Below, one piece after another: positions 1 through 8,078 of a stretch of DNA of 19,026 bases. The notes under the pieces were generated by a model. That model worked only from the letters and a program-made list of their open reading frames with translations, had not been told where the DNA came from and ran no database searches. Positions within the stretch are counted from its first letter, which is position 1; each line of letters opens with the position of its first letter. A program made the translations under genes and the position numbers. Source of the DNA: REEB95 sp035648735 (lineage in GTDB: Bacteria; Pseudomonadota; Alphaproteobacteria; ATCC43930; CGMCC-115725); assembly GCA_035648735.1 (NCBI GenBank), contig DASRKX010000103.1, positions 1 through 19,026 on the forward strand, read 5' to 3'.

Positions 1-781
1 GGTCGCGCAGCGCCTCGACGCCTTCGCCTTGGCCGTTCTCGGCATAGCGCCGGCCGAGCAAGGTCTTGGCGCCCGGCTCGTGCGCGCGCTCGTAGAATTT
101 GAAGCTGCCGGGCGCGTCGTCCCTGAGCCGCGCCACCGACCAGCCGGTGAGGATGCGCGCCAGCGCCTCGACATCGGCCTGCGTGTAGCCGCCATCGACG
201 CCGAGCGTGTGCAGCTCCAGGATTTCGCGGCCGAGATTCTCGTTGAGCCCCTTGCCCTGCCGCACCCCGGCCATCGAATCGGGACCGATCGACAGCGCGT
301 TGTCGAGATAGAGCAGCATCGCCGGATGGCTCTCGGCGGCGAGCAGCATGTCGGCGAAACGCGCGCCGACATGCGGCCGGATCGCCTCGCGCTCGAAAGC
401 CACCGCGAAGCCGCGCACGAACGGCCGGAAGGCCGAGACGGTGAAATGGTTGCTCCAGAAATGGGCCAGCCGCTCGGTGAAAGGCGCGTCGGTCTGCGCC
501 GCCTGGCGAATGCGCGCCTCGATCTCGGCGAGGTAGACGTCGCGCATCTGCGTATTGAATTCCTTCTTGTCGGCGCTCTTGTCGCGCCGCGCCTCGAGCA
601 TCAGCGCCACCATGCGCGAGGCCGGCGGCAAATTGCCCGGCAGCGGCGCGGCGGCGCCCCGGAGCTGGGCCAGCGCCCAGCCCCTTGGGTCGTGCGCGAT
701 GAGATCGAGCTCGCCCGGCTTGGCGGCGAAGCCAAACCGCGTCGAAGCGACTACCGCAGCGGCGGCATTGGATAAAGCCAT
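1..781 (-). CDS. DUF1800 family protein (partial, 3' end outside window)
   Basis: Reading the minus strand from the ATG at 781 gives 260 residues with no stop before the window edge, so the C-terminal part is missing. The protein matches the DUF1800 family (PF08811). Recognisable blocks are FWSNHFTVS at residues 108-116, the stretch from about 178 to 195 containing GLNENLGREILELHTLG, and ALARILTGW at 206-214. No signal peptide is visible. Function is not established; members often sit beside DUF1501 proteins, which may lie just outside the window. The gene is divergent from the glycosyltransferase at 883, leaving about 100 bp for both promoters. No strong Shine-Dalgarno precedes the ATG, so the exact start is less sure than the family. 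Confidence 0.88.
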   Translation of the reverse strand, partial: MALSNAAAAVVASTRFGFAAKPGELDLIAHDPRGWALAQLRGAAAPLPGNLPPASRMVALMLEARRDKSADKKEFNTQMRDVYLAEIEARIRQAAQTDAPFTERLAHFWSNHFTVSAFRPFVRGFAVAFEREAIRPHVGARFADMLLAAESHPAMLLYLDNALSIGPDSMAGVRQGKGLNENLGREILELHTLGVDGGYTQADVEALARILTGWSVARLRDDAPGSFKFYERAHEPGAKTLLGRRYAENGQGEGVEALRD

Positions 782-882
782 GGTTCTTAATGGTAGGGCC
801 GCCAAGCTTAACGCATCCCTCTTTGCTTGGTGGCGCGGCGTCAAACATGCTAAACCGCGCCCGGCCCGCAGTTAACCAATCC

Positions 883-1599
883 ATGGACATCTCGATCGTC
901 ATCCCTGTCCGCAACGAAGCGGCGAACATCGCGCCCCTGGTGCGCGAAATTCGCGCGGCGCTCGACGGCCGGCTCGATTACGAGATCGTCTATGTCGACG
1001 ACGGCAGCGCGGATTCGACCGCGGCCGAGTTGCGCGCACTTAAGGCGGCATTCCCGCGCCTGCGGGCGCTGCGCCATGCCCGCCGCGCCGGCCAGAGCGC
1101 CGCCATCCGCACCGGCGTCAAGGCGGCGCGCAGCCCCTGGATCGCGACCCTCGACGGCGACGGCCAGAACGATCCCTCCGACATCCCGCGCCTCTGGGAA
1201 GTGGCGCGCGACGCGCCCGCTTCACCGCCGCTGCTCATCGCCGGGCACCGGCGGAAGCGCCGCGACAGCTGGGCCAAGCGCATGGCCTCGCGCATCGCCA
1301 ACCGCGTGCGCCGCCGTCTGCTGGGGGACGGCACGGCCGATACCGGCTGCGGCCTCAAGCTTTTTCCGCGCGCGCTCTATCTCGATCTGCCGTTCTTCGA
1401 CCACAACCACCGCTTCCTGCCGGCGCTGGTCCAGCGCCAGGGCGGCCGCGTGCAATCGGTCGTGGTCAACCACCGGCCGCGCGAGCGCGGTCAATCGAAT
1501 TACCGCGTGTTCGATCGCCTGTGGGTCGGAATCTCCGATCTGGTAGGCGTGATGTGGCTGAAGCGCCGCGCCGCCAACCCCGAGTTCACCGAGGAATGA
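883..1599 (+). CDS. Family 2 glycosyltransferase (dolichyl-phosphate mannose synthase-like)
   Basis: 238 residues of GT-A fold. The N-terminus MDISIVIPVRNEA is the classic GT2 start and decides the ATG at 883, although the frame is open further upstream (ATG at 847 and earlier). VYVDDGSADST (residues 37-47) and the metal-binding DGD at 91-93 (ATLDGDGQND) are intact. The sequence resembles DPM1/ArnC-type enzymes that move a sugar from a nucleotide donor to a polyprenyl phosphate at the inner face of the membrane. It lacks the C-terminal membrane domain that some relatives carry. Its stop overlaps the ATG of the downstream VTT membrane protein (ATGA), so the two are probably co-translated and act together in envelope or lipid-linked sugar metabolism. 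Donor and acceptor cannot be read from sequence. Confidence 0.88.
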   Translation: MDISIVIPVRNEAANIAPLVREIRAALDGRLDYEIVYVDDGSADSTAAELRALKAAFPRLRALRHARRAGQSAAIRTGVKAARSPWIATLDGDGQNDPSDIPRLWEVARDAPASPPLLIAGHRRKRRDSWAKRMASRIANRVRRRLLGDGTADTGCGLKLFPRALYLDLPFFDHNHRFLPALVQRQGGRVQSVVVNHRPRERGQSNYRVFDRLWVGISDLVGVMWLKRRAANPEFTEE

Positions 1600-2270
1600 C
1601 GCGCCATCCTGCCGCCGCCGTGGCGCCGCTCTCCCGCCTCAGGACAGTCGGGCGTATTGCGTGGCTGGCGATGATCGCCGCCGGGCTCGCTGTCGCCTGG
1701 ATCGAGCGGCGCGAACTCGATCCTTTCGCCATCCGCGACACGATCGCCGCCTATCCAGCGGCGCCGCTCGTCTTCCTCGCCGCGCACGTCCTGGCCAGCC
1801 TGCTGTTCATTCCGCGCACGCTCCTCGCCATCGCCGCCGGGCTGCTCTTCGGCGTGTGGTGGGGATTGCTGTGGGCGGCGCTGGGCAGCGTCCTCGGCGC
1901 CGTCGCCGGCTTCCTCATCGCGCGCTACGTCAACAGCGGCTGGCTCGATCTCGAAAGCATACCCAAGATCGGCCCGGTGCTGCTGCGCGCCGAGCGCGGC
2001 GGCTGGCGCGCGGTGACGGCGCTGCGGCTCATCCCGATCGTTCCGCACAGCCTGGCGAATTATGCGCTGGGATTGACGAGGCTGCCGCTCGGCCCTTATG
2101 CGCTGGGCTCGCTGCTCGGCCAATTGCCGATGACCATCGCCTATGTGAATTTTGCCGCCGCTGGGGGACGCATGGCGGAGGGCCAGGCCAATTGGCTGCT
2201 GCCGATCATTATCGGCGTCGCCGCCTTGCTGCTGTCGATTTTCCTGCCGCGTTTCTGGAAGCGGCGCTAG
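1596..2270 (+). CDS. TVP38/TMEM64 (VTT domain) membrane protein
   Basis: 224 residues, very hydrophobic, with five or six predicted membrane segments (about 19-36, 55-75, 77-107, 160-180, 200-218). VTT/DedA-like hallmarks are visible: the FIPRTLLAIAAGLLFG region, and RLIPIVPHSLANYALGLT near residues 143-160, matching the family pattern of R-x-x-P-x-x-P followed by N-Y-x-x-G. VTT proteins sit in the inner membrane and several are implicated in lipid scrambling or transport. The start at 1596 is chosen because its ATGA overlaps the stop of the upstream glycosyltransferase. The stop TAG (2268-2270) interlocks with the stop of glcF on the other strand in a shared CTAG. A role in flipping the lipid-linked product of the neighbour is inference only. 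Confidence 0.85.
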   Translation: MTRHPAAAVAPLSRLRTVGRIAWLAMIAAGLAVAWIERRELDPFAIRDTIAAYPAAPLVFLAAHVLASLLFIPRTLLAIAAGLLFGVWWGLLWAALGSVLGAVAGFLIARYVNSGWLDLESIPKIGPVLLRAERGGWRAVTALRLIPIVPHSLANYALGLTRLPLGPYALGSLLGQLPMTIAYVNFAAAGGRMAEGQANWLLPIIIGVAALLLSIFLPRFWKRR

Positions 2271-3547
2271 GCGAGCGCCGCCGGCTTGGGGCCGCCCGTC
2301 GCCCAATCGAGCAATTCGACCGTGTGCACCACCGGGATCGCCATGCCGGCGGCGATCTGCGTGATGCAGCCGATATTGCCGGCAGCGACGATATCCGGCG
2401 CAACGCTGGCGATGTGGCGGACTTTGCGGTCGCGGAGCTGCGTCGCGATTTCCGGCTCCAGCATGTTGTAGGTGCCGGCCGAGCCGCAGCAGATGTGGCC
2501 TTCGGGCACCTCGACCACCTGGAATCCCGCCTGGCCGAGCAACTGCTTCGGCTGTTCGATGACGCGCTGGCCGTGCTGCAGCGAGCAGGCCGCATGATAG
2601 GCGACGCGTTGCCCGGTCGGCTGCGCCGGCTGCCGCAGCCCCAGCTCGGCCATGAATTCGCTCACGTCGCGGGCCAGCGCCGAAACCTTCGCCGCCTTCG
2701 CCGCATAGGCCGGATCGCTGCGCAGCAGATAGCCGTAATCCTTGACCATGGTGCCGCAGCCCGAGGCGTTGACGACGACGGCATCAAGCCCGCCGCGCTC
2801 GACCTCGCGCAGCCAGGAATCGACATTGGCTTTGACGTAGGCGGTCGCGTCCTTCCCGAGATGGTGGGTCAGCGCGCCGCAGCAGCCCGCGCCCTCGGCC
2901 ACGACCACCTCGCAGCCATGCCGGTTGAGCAGCCGAACCGTCGCGGCGTTGATCGACGGCGCCAGCGTCGTCTGCACGCAGCCGGCAAGCAGGGCCACGC
3001 GCTTGCGGCGCACGCCCTCGGCCGGGAAAAGCTGCGGCCGCTCGATGCGGCTCGCGTCGGGCGCCGCGCGTGGCGCCAGGCGCAGCATGCTGCCGAGCCG
3101 GCCCGGCAGCAGCGCGGCGAACGGCCGCGCCAGCCGCGCCGCCTGCATGGCGCGGCGGAACTGCGCCGGACGCGGCAGCACGAAAGCGAGGAAATCGCGC
3201 AGCAGGCGTTCGTGCAGCGGCCGGCGATAGGTGGCTTCGACATGGGCGCGGCCCTGATCGACCAGATGCATGTAATGCACACCCGAGGGGCAGGTCGTCA
3301 TGCAGGCCAGGCACGACAGGCAGCGGTCGATGTGGGTCGCGATCTGCTTTGTCGCCGGACGGTCGTTTTCCAGCATGTCCTTGATGAGATAGATGCGGCC
3401 ACGCGGACCGTCGAGTTCGTCGCCGAGCAGCAGATATGTGGGGCAAGTCGCGTTGCAGAAGCCGCAATGGACGCAGGCGCGCAGAATCTTATTGGCCTCG
3501 GCGGTGTCGGAATCGGCCAATTGGCGGGCGGAGAAATTCGTGCGCAT
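2267..3547 (-). CDS. glcF: Glycolate oxidase iron-sulfur subunit GlcF
   Basis: 426 residues. Two 4Fe-4S cluster motifs lie near the N-terminus: C25-x2-C28-x2-C31-x3-C35-P and C76-x2-C79-x2-C82-x3-C86-P. Two CCG cysteine-rich domains follow (GAGCCGALTHHLGK in the middle, and GHICCGSAGTYN near the C-terminus), the layout of GlcF and related heterodisulfide reductase-like electron carriers. GlcF carries electrons from the flavin subunits GlcD/GlcE to the membrane quinone pool during oxidation of glycolate (or D-lactate) to glyoxylate (or pyruvate). It is the last gene of glcD-glcE-glcF, 9 bases after glcE. Length is close to the E. coli protein. Its stop shares the CTAG at 2267-2270 with the convergent VTT gene. 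Confidence 0.96.
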   Translation of the reverse strand: MRTNFSARQLADSDTAEANKILRACVHCGFCNATCPTYLLLGDELDGPRGRIYLIKDMLENDRPATKQIATHIDRCLSCLACMTTCPSGVHYMHLVDQGRAHVEATYRRPLHERLLRDFLAFVLPRPAQFRRAMQAARLARPFAALLPGRLGSMLRLAPRAAPDASRIERPQLFPAEGVRRKRVALLAGCVQTTLAPSINAATVRLLNRHGCEVVVAEGAGCCGALTHHLGKDATAYVKANVDSWLREVERGGLDAVVVNASGCGTMVKDYGYLLRSDPAYAAKAAKVSALARDVSEFMAELGLRQPAQPTGQRVAYHAACSLQHGQRVIEQPKQLLGQAGFQVVEVPEGHICCGSAGTYNMLEPEIATQLRDRKVRHIASVAPDIVAAGNIGCITQIAAGMAIPVVHTVELLDWATGGPKPAALA

Positions 3548-3556
3548 GGCTGAGAC

Positions 3557-4750
3557 TCAGATCTCGGGATAAAGCCGGCCGCGGTTCAAGATGCGCTTCG
3601 GATCGAAGCTCTCCTTGACCCGCCGCGACAGCGCCGCCACAGCGGGCGCCAGCGGCTCGAAGACCGGGACCGCCGCGCGCAGAGCGGCCGGCGCGCGGAT
3701 GAGCGTCGCATGCCCCTGGCCCGGGATGATCGCGGCGCGAATGGCCGCTGCGCCGCCGTCCTGACCCTCCTTGACCGCGAGCCACACCTGACCGCCGCCC
3801 CAATCGAGGAAATGGCGCAGATCGAGACCGCGTTCGAGCGCCGCGACGAAGCCCGGCGCGGCGCTCGGCGCCAGCGAGACCCGCCAAACGATGCGCTCCG
3901 CATCACCGAAAAACGGACCGACGTCGCGCACCGCGTTCCACAGACGATGCGACTCCGCATCGCCGAGGATTTCGACCTTGCCGAAGGCCTTGAGCTCGTC
4001 GCGCAGCGCCTGCGAGCGCGCCTCGACCGACGGGACCGGGCCTTCGACGCGCAGCAGCGTCAGCGCCGTGCCCTTGCCATCGGCTCCGCGCGGCAGATGT
4101 GCCGCGCCGGACAGCTCATGCGACGAGTTGAGGCCGAGCGTCATGCATGCTACGGCGCGCGAATCATCGAGGCCTCCCAGCGCCACACTGCGCGCCGCCT
4201 CGGGCAGCGGCAGCACCTTGACGGTGATCTCGGTCATCACCGCGAGCGTGCCATAGGAGCCGGCGAGCAGCTTGCAGAGGTCATAGCCGGTCACGTTCTT
4301 CACGACGCGGCCGCCGGCCTTGAAGGCCTCGCCGCGGCCGCTCACCCCTGCAAAGCCCAAGAGATGATCGCGCGCGGCACCCTGCCGGATGCGCCGCGGG
4401 CCGCTCAGATTGCAGGCGACGATGCCGCCGAGCGTCTGGCCCTGCCCGCCCGAGCCCAGCAAGGCGCGCCAATCACCGGGCTCGAACGCCAGCATTTGGT
4501 TGCGCGCGGCGAGCGCCGTCTCGATCTCGGCCAGGGGCGTCGCGGCACCCGCCGACAGCACCAGCTCCTCGGGCTGATACTGGCGGATACCGGCAAAAGC
4601 CGTCGCGTCAACCATATGCGGGGTCTGTATCGGCCGGCCGAGGTTACGCTTGCTGCCGCCGGCGACGATCTCGAGCGGCTCTTCGCCGGCGACGGCCGCG
4701 GCCACGATCTCGGCCAGTTGCTTTTCGTCGGTCGGGCGGAAGTGGCTCAA
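3557..4750 (-). CDS. glcE: Glycolate oxidase FAD-binding subunit GlcE
   Basis: 397 residues. The N-terminal half is an FAD-binding PCMH-type domain with GSGGQGQTLGGIVACNLSGP near residues 99-118, followed by GGRVVKNVTGYDLCKLLAGS and YGTLAVMTEITVKVLP, all typical of GlcE. The C-terminal half is the weakly conserved FAD-oxidase cap region. It forms the heteromeric glycolate oxidase with GlcD and GlcF. The start codon is TTG (complement of 4748-4750), in frame with the glcD stop 9 bases upstream, so no earlier start exists. No clear Shine-Dalgarno is seen and translation probably depends on coupling to glcD. Identity is supported mainly by motif content and by lying exactly between glcD and glcF. 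Confidence 0.95.
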   Translation of the reverse strand: MSHFRPTDEKQLAEIVAAAVAGEEPLEIVAGGSKRNLGRPIQTPHMVDATAFAGIRQYQPEELVLSAGAATPLAEIETALAARNQMLAFEPGDWRALLGSGGQGQTLGGIVACNLSGPRRIRQGAARDHLLGFAGVSGRGEAFKAGGRVVKNVTGYDLCKLLAGSYGTLAVMTEITVKVLPLPEAARSVALGGLDDSRAVACMTLGLNSSHELSGAAHLPRGADGKGTALTLLRVEGPVPSVEARSQALRDELKAFGKVEILGDAESHRLWNAVRDVGPFFGDAERIVWRVSLAPSAAPGFVAALERGLDLRHFLDWGGGQVWLAVKEGQDGGAAAIRAAIIPGQGHATLIRAPAALRAAVPVFEPLAPAVAALSRRVKESFDPKRILNRGRLYPEI

Positions 4751-4759
4751 GGTGATGGC

Positions 4760-6250
4760 TTAAAATCGCGGCAGGTCGGGAAAACGGATTTTGCCGTGAT
4801 GGATGTGCAACCGACCAAGCTCGGCGCAGCGATGCAGCTCGGGGAACACCTTGCCGGGGTTGAGCAGTCCCTGGGGATCGAAGGCGCATTTGACGCGCTG
4901 CTGCTGGTCGAGATCGGCCTTGTCGAACATGGCGCCCATCAGGTCGCGCTTTTCCACGCCGACGCCGTGCTCGCCGGTGAGGACGCCGCCGATTTCGACG
5001 CAATATCGCATGATGTCGGCGCCGAACTGCTCGGTGCGCTCGAGCTCGCCCGGCTGGTTGGCGTCATAGAGAATAAGCGGATGCAGATTGCCGTCGCCGG
5101 CATGAAAGACGTTGGCGACGCGCAGACCGTATTTTTTCGAGAGGCCCGCCATATGCGTCAGCACGTCGGGCAGCCGGGCGCGCGGGATCGTCGGATCGAC
5201 GCAATAGTAATCGGGCGAGATGCGCCCGACAGCCGGAAACGCCGCCTTGCGCCCGGCCCAGAAGGCCTGCCGCTCTTTCTCGTTGTTCGAGATTCGCAGC
5301 GACATCGAGCCGCATTCCCGGGCGATCGCCTCGACGCGGGCGATCAGATGGTCGACCTCGGCGGGCGGGCCGTCGAGCTCGACAATGAGGAGCGCCTCCA
5401 CGTCCAGCGGATAGCCGGCATGGACGAAATCCTCGACCGCGTGGATCGCCGGCTTGTCCATCATCTCCATGCCGCCCGGAATGATGCCGGCGCCGATAAT
5501 CGCGGCAACGCAAGATCCCGCGCTCTCGTTCGTCGGAAAGCCCACCAGCAGGGCGCGCGCGACGGTCGGCTTCTTGAGGAGCCGCACCGTGACTTCGGTG
5601 ACGACGCCCAACAGCCCTTCCGATCCCACCATGACGCCCAGCAGATCGTAGCCGCCGGCATCGAGATGCTTCCCACCCAGACGGACGATCGTGCCGTCGA
5701 TCAGCACCATCTCGATGCCGAGGACGTTGTTGGTGGTCAGGCCGTATTTGAGGCAATGCACGCCGCCCGAATTCTCCGCGACATTGCCGCCGATCGAGCA
5801 GGCGATCTGGCTTGACGGATCGGGCGCGTAATAGAAACCGGCATGTTGGACGGCATTGGTGATGCCGAGATTGGTGACGCCCGGCTGGACCACGGCGCAG
5901 CGATTGTCGAAATCGATCTCGAGGATGCGGCTGAACTTGCTCAACCCCAGAATGATGCCATCCTCGAGCGCAAGCGAGCCGCCCGACAGCGACGTGCCGG
6001 CGCCGCGCGGCACCACTTTGATGCCGTGAAGGTGGCAATAGGCGAGAATCCGGGAAACCTCCGCCGTCGTCGACGGCAGCACGATCAGGAGCGGCAGCGC
6101 GTGATAGGCGGTCAGCGCGTCGCTCTCGTAAGGGCGGCGCTCGTTCTCGCCCTCGATGACGGCGTCGGGCGCGGCGCAAAGCCCGCGCAAATCGGCGGCG
6201 ATCTGGCTGCGGCGCGCAATGACGGAGGCATCGGGCTTGGGCATCAGCAT
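4760..6250 (-). CDS. glcD: Glycolate oxidase FAD subunit GlcD
   Basis: 496 residues from the ATG at 6250 (another ATG lies two codons in, at 6244). The sequence follows E. coli GlcD closely along its length: VVPRGAGTSLSGGSLALEDG and YYAPDPSSQIACSIGGNVAE in the FAD domain, then AFPAVGRISPDYYCVD, NVFHAGDGNLHPLILYD and LTGEHGVGVEKRD with the C-terminal active-site histidines, and LLNPGKVFPELHRCAE at the end. It is the catalytic flavoprotein that oxidises glycolate to glyoxylate. The frame stays open up to 6328, but that extension would run through the rpmJ terminator and has no family similarity, so it is rejected. Only about 40 bases separate the terminator T-run from the start, and no Shine-Dalgarno is obvious. 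Confidence 0.96.
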   Translation of the reverse strand: MLMPKPDASVIARRSQIAADLRGLCAAPDAVIEGENERRPYESDALTAYHALPLLIVLPSTTAEVSRILAYCHLHGIKVVPRGAGTSLSGGSLALEDGIILGLSKFSRILEIDFDNRCAVVQPGVTNLGITNAVQHAGFYYAPDPSSQIACSIGGNVAENSGGVHCLKYGLTTNNVLGIEMVLIDGTIVRLGGKHLDAGGYDLLGVMVGSEGLLGVVTEVTVRLLKKPTVARALLVGFPTNESAGSCVAAIIGAGIIPGGMEMMDKPAIHAVEDFVHAGYPLDVEALLIVELDGPPAEVDHLIARVEAIARECGSMSLRISNNEKERQAFWAGRKAAFPAVGRISPDYYCVDPTIPRARLPDVLTHMAGLSKKYGLRVANVFHAGDGNLHPLILYDANQPGELERTEQFGADIMRYCVEIGGVLTGEHGVGVEKRDLMGAMFDKADLDQQQRVKCAFDPQGLLNPGKVFPELHRCAELGRLHIHHGKIRFPDLPRF

Positions 6251-6288
6251 GGCGGCCCATGTTGGGGGCGGCCCGGGGCGCTGCCAAC

Positions 6289-6314
6289 AAAAAACCGCGC
6301 CACGGGGCGCGGTT
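6289..6314 (-). terminator. Rho-independent terminator of rpmJ
   Basis: Perfect 9-bp inverted repeat (6293-6301 with 6306-6314) around a 4-base loop. Read on the minus strand it runs into a six-T tract (complement of 6289-6294), partly shared with the stem. It lies 26 bases past the rpmJ stop and about 40 bases before the glcD start, so it separates the two transcripts or attenuates read-through into glcDEF. Confidence 0.85.
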
Positions 6315-6339
6315 CTTAGGAGCGGCACCAGCGGCTGTT

Positions 6340-6465
6340 TTAGCCCTGTCGGGCTTTGAAGCGAGGATTGGTCTTGTTGATGACGTAGACGCGGCCCTTG
6401 CGGCGCACGATCACGCAGTTCTTGTCGCGCTTCTTGAGCGATTTGAGCGAATTGGCGATTTTCAT
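6340..6465 (-). CDS. rpmJ: 50S ribosomal protein L36 (bL36)
   Basis: 41 residues: MKIANSLKSLKKRDKNCVIV at the start, then RRKGRVYVINKTN, ending in RFKARQG. This is the alphaproteobacterial L36 of the zinc-free type: the CxxC...H zinc ligands of the E. coli 38-residue form are absent and a single Cys17 remains. It is a small, basic component of the large ribosomal subunit. A GAGGT stands about 10 bases before the ATG. The gene appears monocistronic, bounded downstream by the strong terminator at 6289-6314. The next upstream gene on this strand, the aminotransferase, ends 85 bases away at 6551. It is short enough to be missed by automatic callers. Confidence 0.95.
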   Translation of the reverse strand: MKIANSLKSLKKRDKNCVIVRRKGRVYVINKTNPRFKARQG

Positions 6466-6550
6466 GGGCTTGGAGACCTCGTCGGAAGGCCGGGAACGTA
6501 CGGGATGAACAGGGACAGAGTCAACGGCGCGGGCACCTTGTTGCGCCGAA

Positions 6551-7795
6551 TTAATCCTTTACCGGAGCGGCCAGCACCTTCTCGCCGCGGGCGCGGCCGC
6601 CGCCGGTGTTCTTGCCGGACAGGAAATGCTTGATGTTGCGAGTCGCCTGCCGCAGCCGCTGCTCGTTCTCGACCAAGGCGATGCGGACATAGCCCTCGCC
6701 GTATTCGCCGAAGCCGAGGCCCGGCGCTACGGCGACATTCGCCTTTTCCAGCAGCAGCTTCGAGAAGGCCAGGCTGCCGATCTCGCGGAAGCGCTCGGGG
6801 ATGGGCGCCCAAGCGAACATCGATGCCGGCGGCGCCTCGATCTCCCACCCGGCCTGGCGCAGCCCCTCGATCAGCACGTCGCGGCGCTTCCGGTAGCGCT
6901 CGCGAATCTGCTTGATGCAGTCCTGCGGCCCGTTGAGCGCAGCGGTCGCCGCCACCTGGATCGGCGTGAAGGCGCCGTAATCGAGATAGGATTTGATGCG
7001 GGCCAGCGCCGCGATGAGACGCGCATTGCCGACGGCGAAGCCGATGCGCCACCCCGCCATGTTGTAGGTCTTGCTGAGCGAGGTGAATTCGACCGCGATG
7101 TCGCGCGCGCCGGGAATTTGCAGCACCGAGGGCGGCGGGTTGCCGTCGAAATAGATCTCGGCATAGGCGAGATCGGACAGCAGGTAGATGCCGCGACTTT
7201 TGCAGAACTCGACCATCTCGCCGTAGAAATCGAGATCGACGATCTGCGCCGTCGGGTTGGCCGGAAAATTGAGGACGAGCGCGATGGGCGGCGGCGAGCT
7301 CTGCTCCACCGCCAGCTTCAGCTCCTTGAGGAAATCGACGCCCGGCCCGATCGGCACGCTGCGCACCGACGCGCCGGCCATGATGAAACCGAAGGCGTGG
7401 ATCGGGTAGCACGGATTCGGCACCATGACGATGTCGCCGGGCGCGGTGATCGCCTGCGCCAGATTGGCGAGGCCTTCCTTCGAGCCCAGCGTGACGATGA
7501 TCTCGCGGTCGGGATCGAGCTCGACCTTGAAGCGCCGCGCATAATAGGCGGCCTGCGCACGGCGCAGCCCCATGATGCCGCGGGATACCGAATAACCGTG
7601 ATTGCGCGGGTTCTGCATCGCCTCGGCGAGCTTCTTGACGATGTGATCCGGGGTCGGCCCATCGGGATTGCCCATGCCGAGATCGATGACATCGCTGCCG
7701 CCGGCGCGCGCCTTCGCCTTGAGGGCATTGACCTCGGCGAAGACGTAAGGCGGCAGTCGCTTTAACCGGTAAAATTCATCCTGCATGGCAGCCAT
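6551..7795 (-). CDS. PLP-dependent class I/II aminotransferase (AlaC/DapL-like)
   Basis: 414 residues, fold-type I aminotransferase. The PLP lysine is K242 in SLSKTYNMAGWR; N180 (NFPANPT), D208 and Y211 (SDLAYAE) and R250 complete the usual cofactor pocket. The opening FYRLKRLPPYVFAEVNALK and the block IDLGMGNPDGPTPDHIV are typical of the AlaC/YfdZ and LL-diaminopimelate aminotransferase-like branch. The likely reaction is reversible transfer between glutamate and pyruvate or a related 2-oxo acid. Substrate cannot be assigned; a glyoxylate role beside glcDEF is possible but is only neighbourhood inference, since rpmJ and a terminator lie between. The ATG at 7786 (residue 4) is an equally plausible start. 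The C-terminus carries a basic, Gly-rich tail. Confidence 0.9.
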   Translation of the reverse strand: MAAMQDEFYRLKRLPPYVFAEVNALKAKARAGGSDVIDLGMGNPDGPTPDHIVKKLAEAMQNPRNHGYSVSRGIMGLRRAQAAYYARRFKVELDPDREIIVTLGSKEGLANLAQAITAPGDIVMVPNPCYPIHAFGFIMAGASVRSVPIGPGVDFLKELKLAVEQSSPPPIALVLNFPANPTAQIVDLDFYGEMVEFCKSRGIYLLSDLAYAEIYFDGNPPPSVLQIPGARDIAVEFTSLSKTYNMAGWRIGFAVGNARLIAALARIKSYLDYGAFTPIQVAATAALNGPQDCIKQIRERYRKRRDVLIEGLRQAGWEIEAPPASMFAWAPIPERFREIGSLAFSKLLLEKANVAVAPGLGFGEYGEGYVRIALVENEQRLRQATRNIKHFLSGKNTGGGRARGEKVLAAPVKD

Positions 7796-8078
7796 CGGCG
7801 GGAATGCGAAGCGGGCATGGCCATTCTAGAGATTGAGTCGCCGATCCGCCCAGCCAATCGAAGCGAAACGGCGTATTTCAAGGCCGAAAAATGAATAGTC
7901 GAAGATAACGACTTCGCCGTTGCGCGGCAACCGAGAGCCGAACAGCGCCATATAAACACCAATATCCTGCGGCATTTTGCCGAAGGTCGCGGGGATACTT
8001 CGCTGCGCCGCGGCATAGTAATTGTATAATGTAGCGAAACCCGGCGATGTGCCGGGCGATTGCACGGGAGGGGTCCCC
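7796..8078. other. Intergenic region between aminotransferase and small exported protein
   Basis: 283 bases, visibly more AT-rich than the neighbours. The right part holds the promoter and leader of the gene at 8079. A minus-strand open frame crosses it (stop at 7826), but it has no recognisable domain or Shine-Dalgarno and overlaps the promoter and leader of the better-supported plus-strand gene, so it is not called. Confidence 0.4.
8025..8078 (+). promoter_or_regulatory. Promoter -10 and structured leader
   Basis: A consensus TATAAT lies at 8025-8030; the matching -35 is weak. The leader contains a 6-bp hairpin (8040-8045 with 8051-8056). A GGGAGG ribosome binding site (8066-8071) stands 7 bases before the ATG at 8079. 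The run GGGG-T-CCCC at 8070-8078 could pair with itself and partly hide the ribosome binding site. Confidence 0.55.

Noticed and set aside
29..775. Plus-strand 248-residue open frame
   Set aside because: It is antisense to a clear DUF1800 protein; its Arg/Glu/His-rich translation matches no family and arises from codon bias.
1661..3553. Plus-strand 630-residue open frame
   Set aside because: It runs across the VTT gene in another frame and then antisense to glcF; composition is that of a GC-rich shadow.
3710..5815. Plus-strand 701-residue open frame
   Set aside because: Antisense to glcE and glcD, both of which have full family motifs.
6251..6328. 26-residue N-terminal extension of GlcD
   Set aside because: It passes through the rpmJ terminator and has no counterpart in GlcD proteins.
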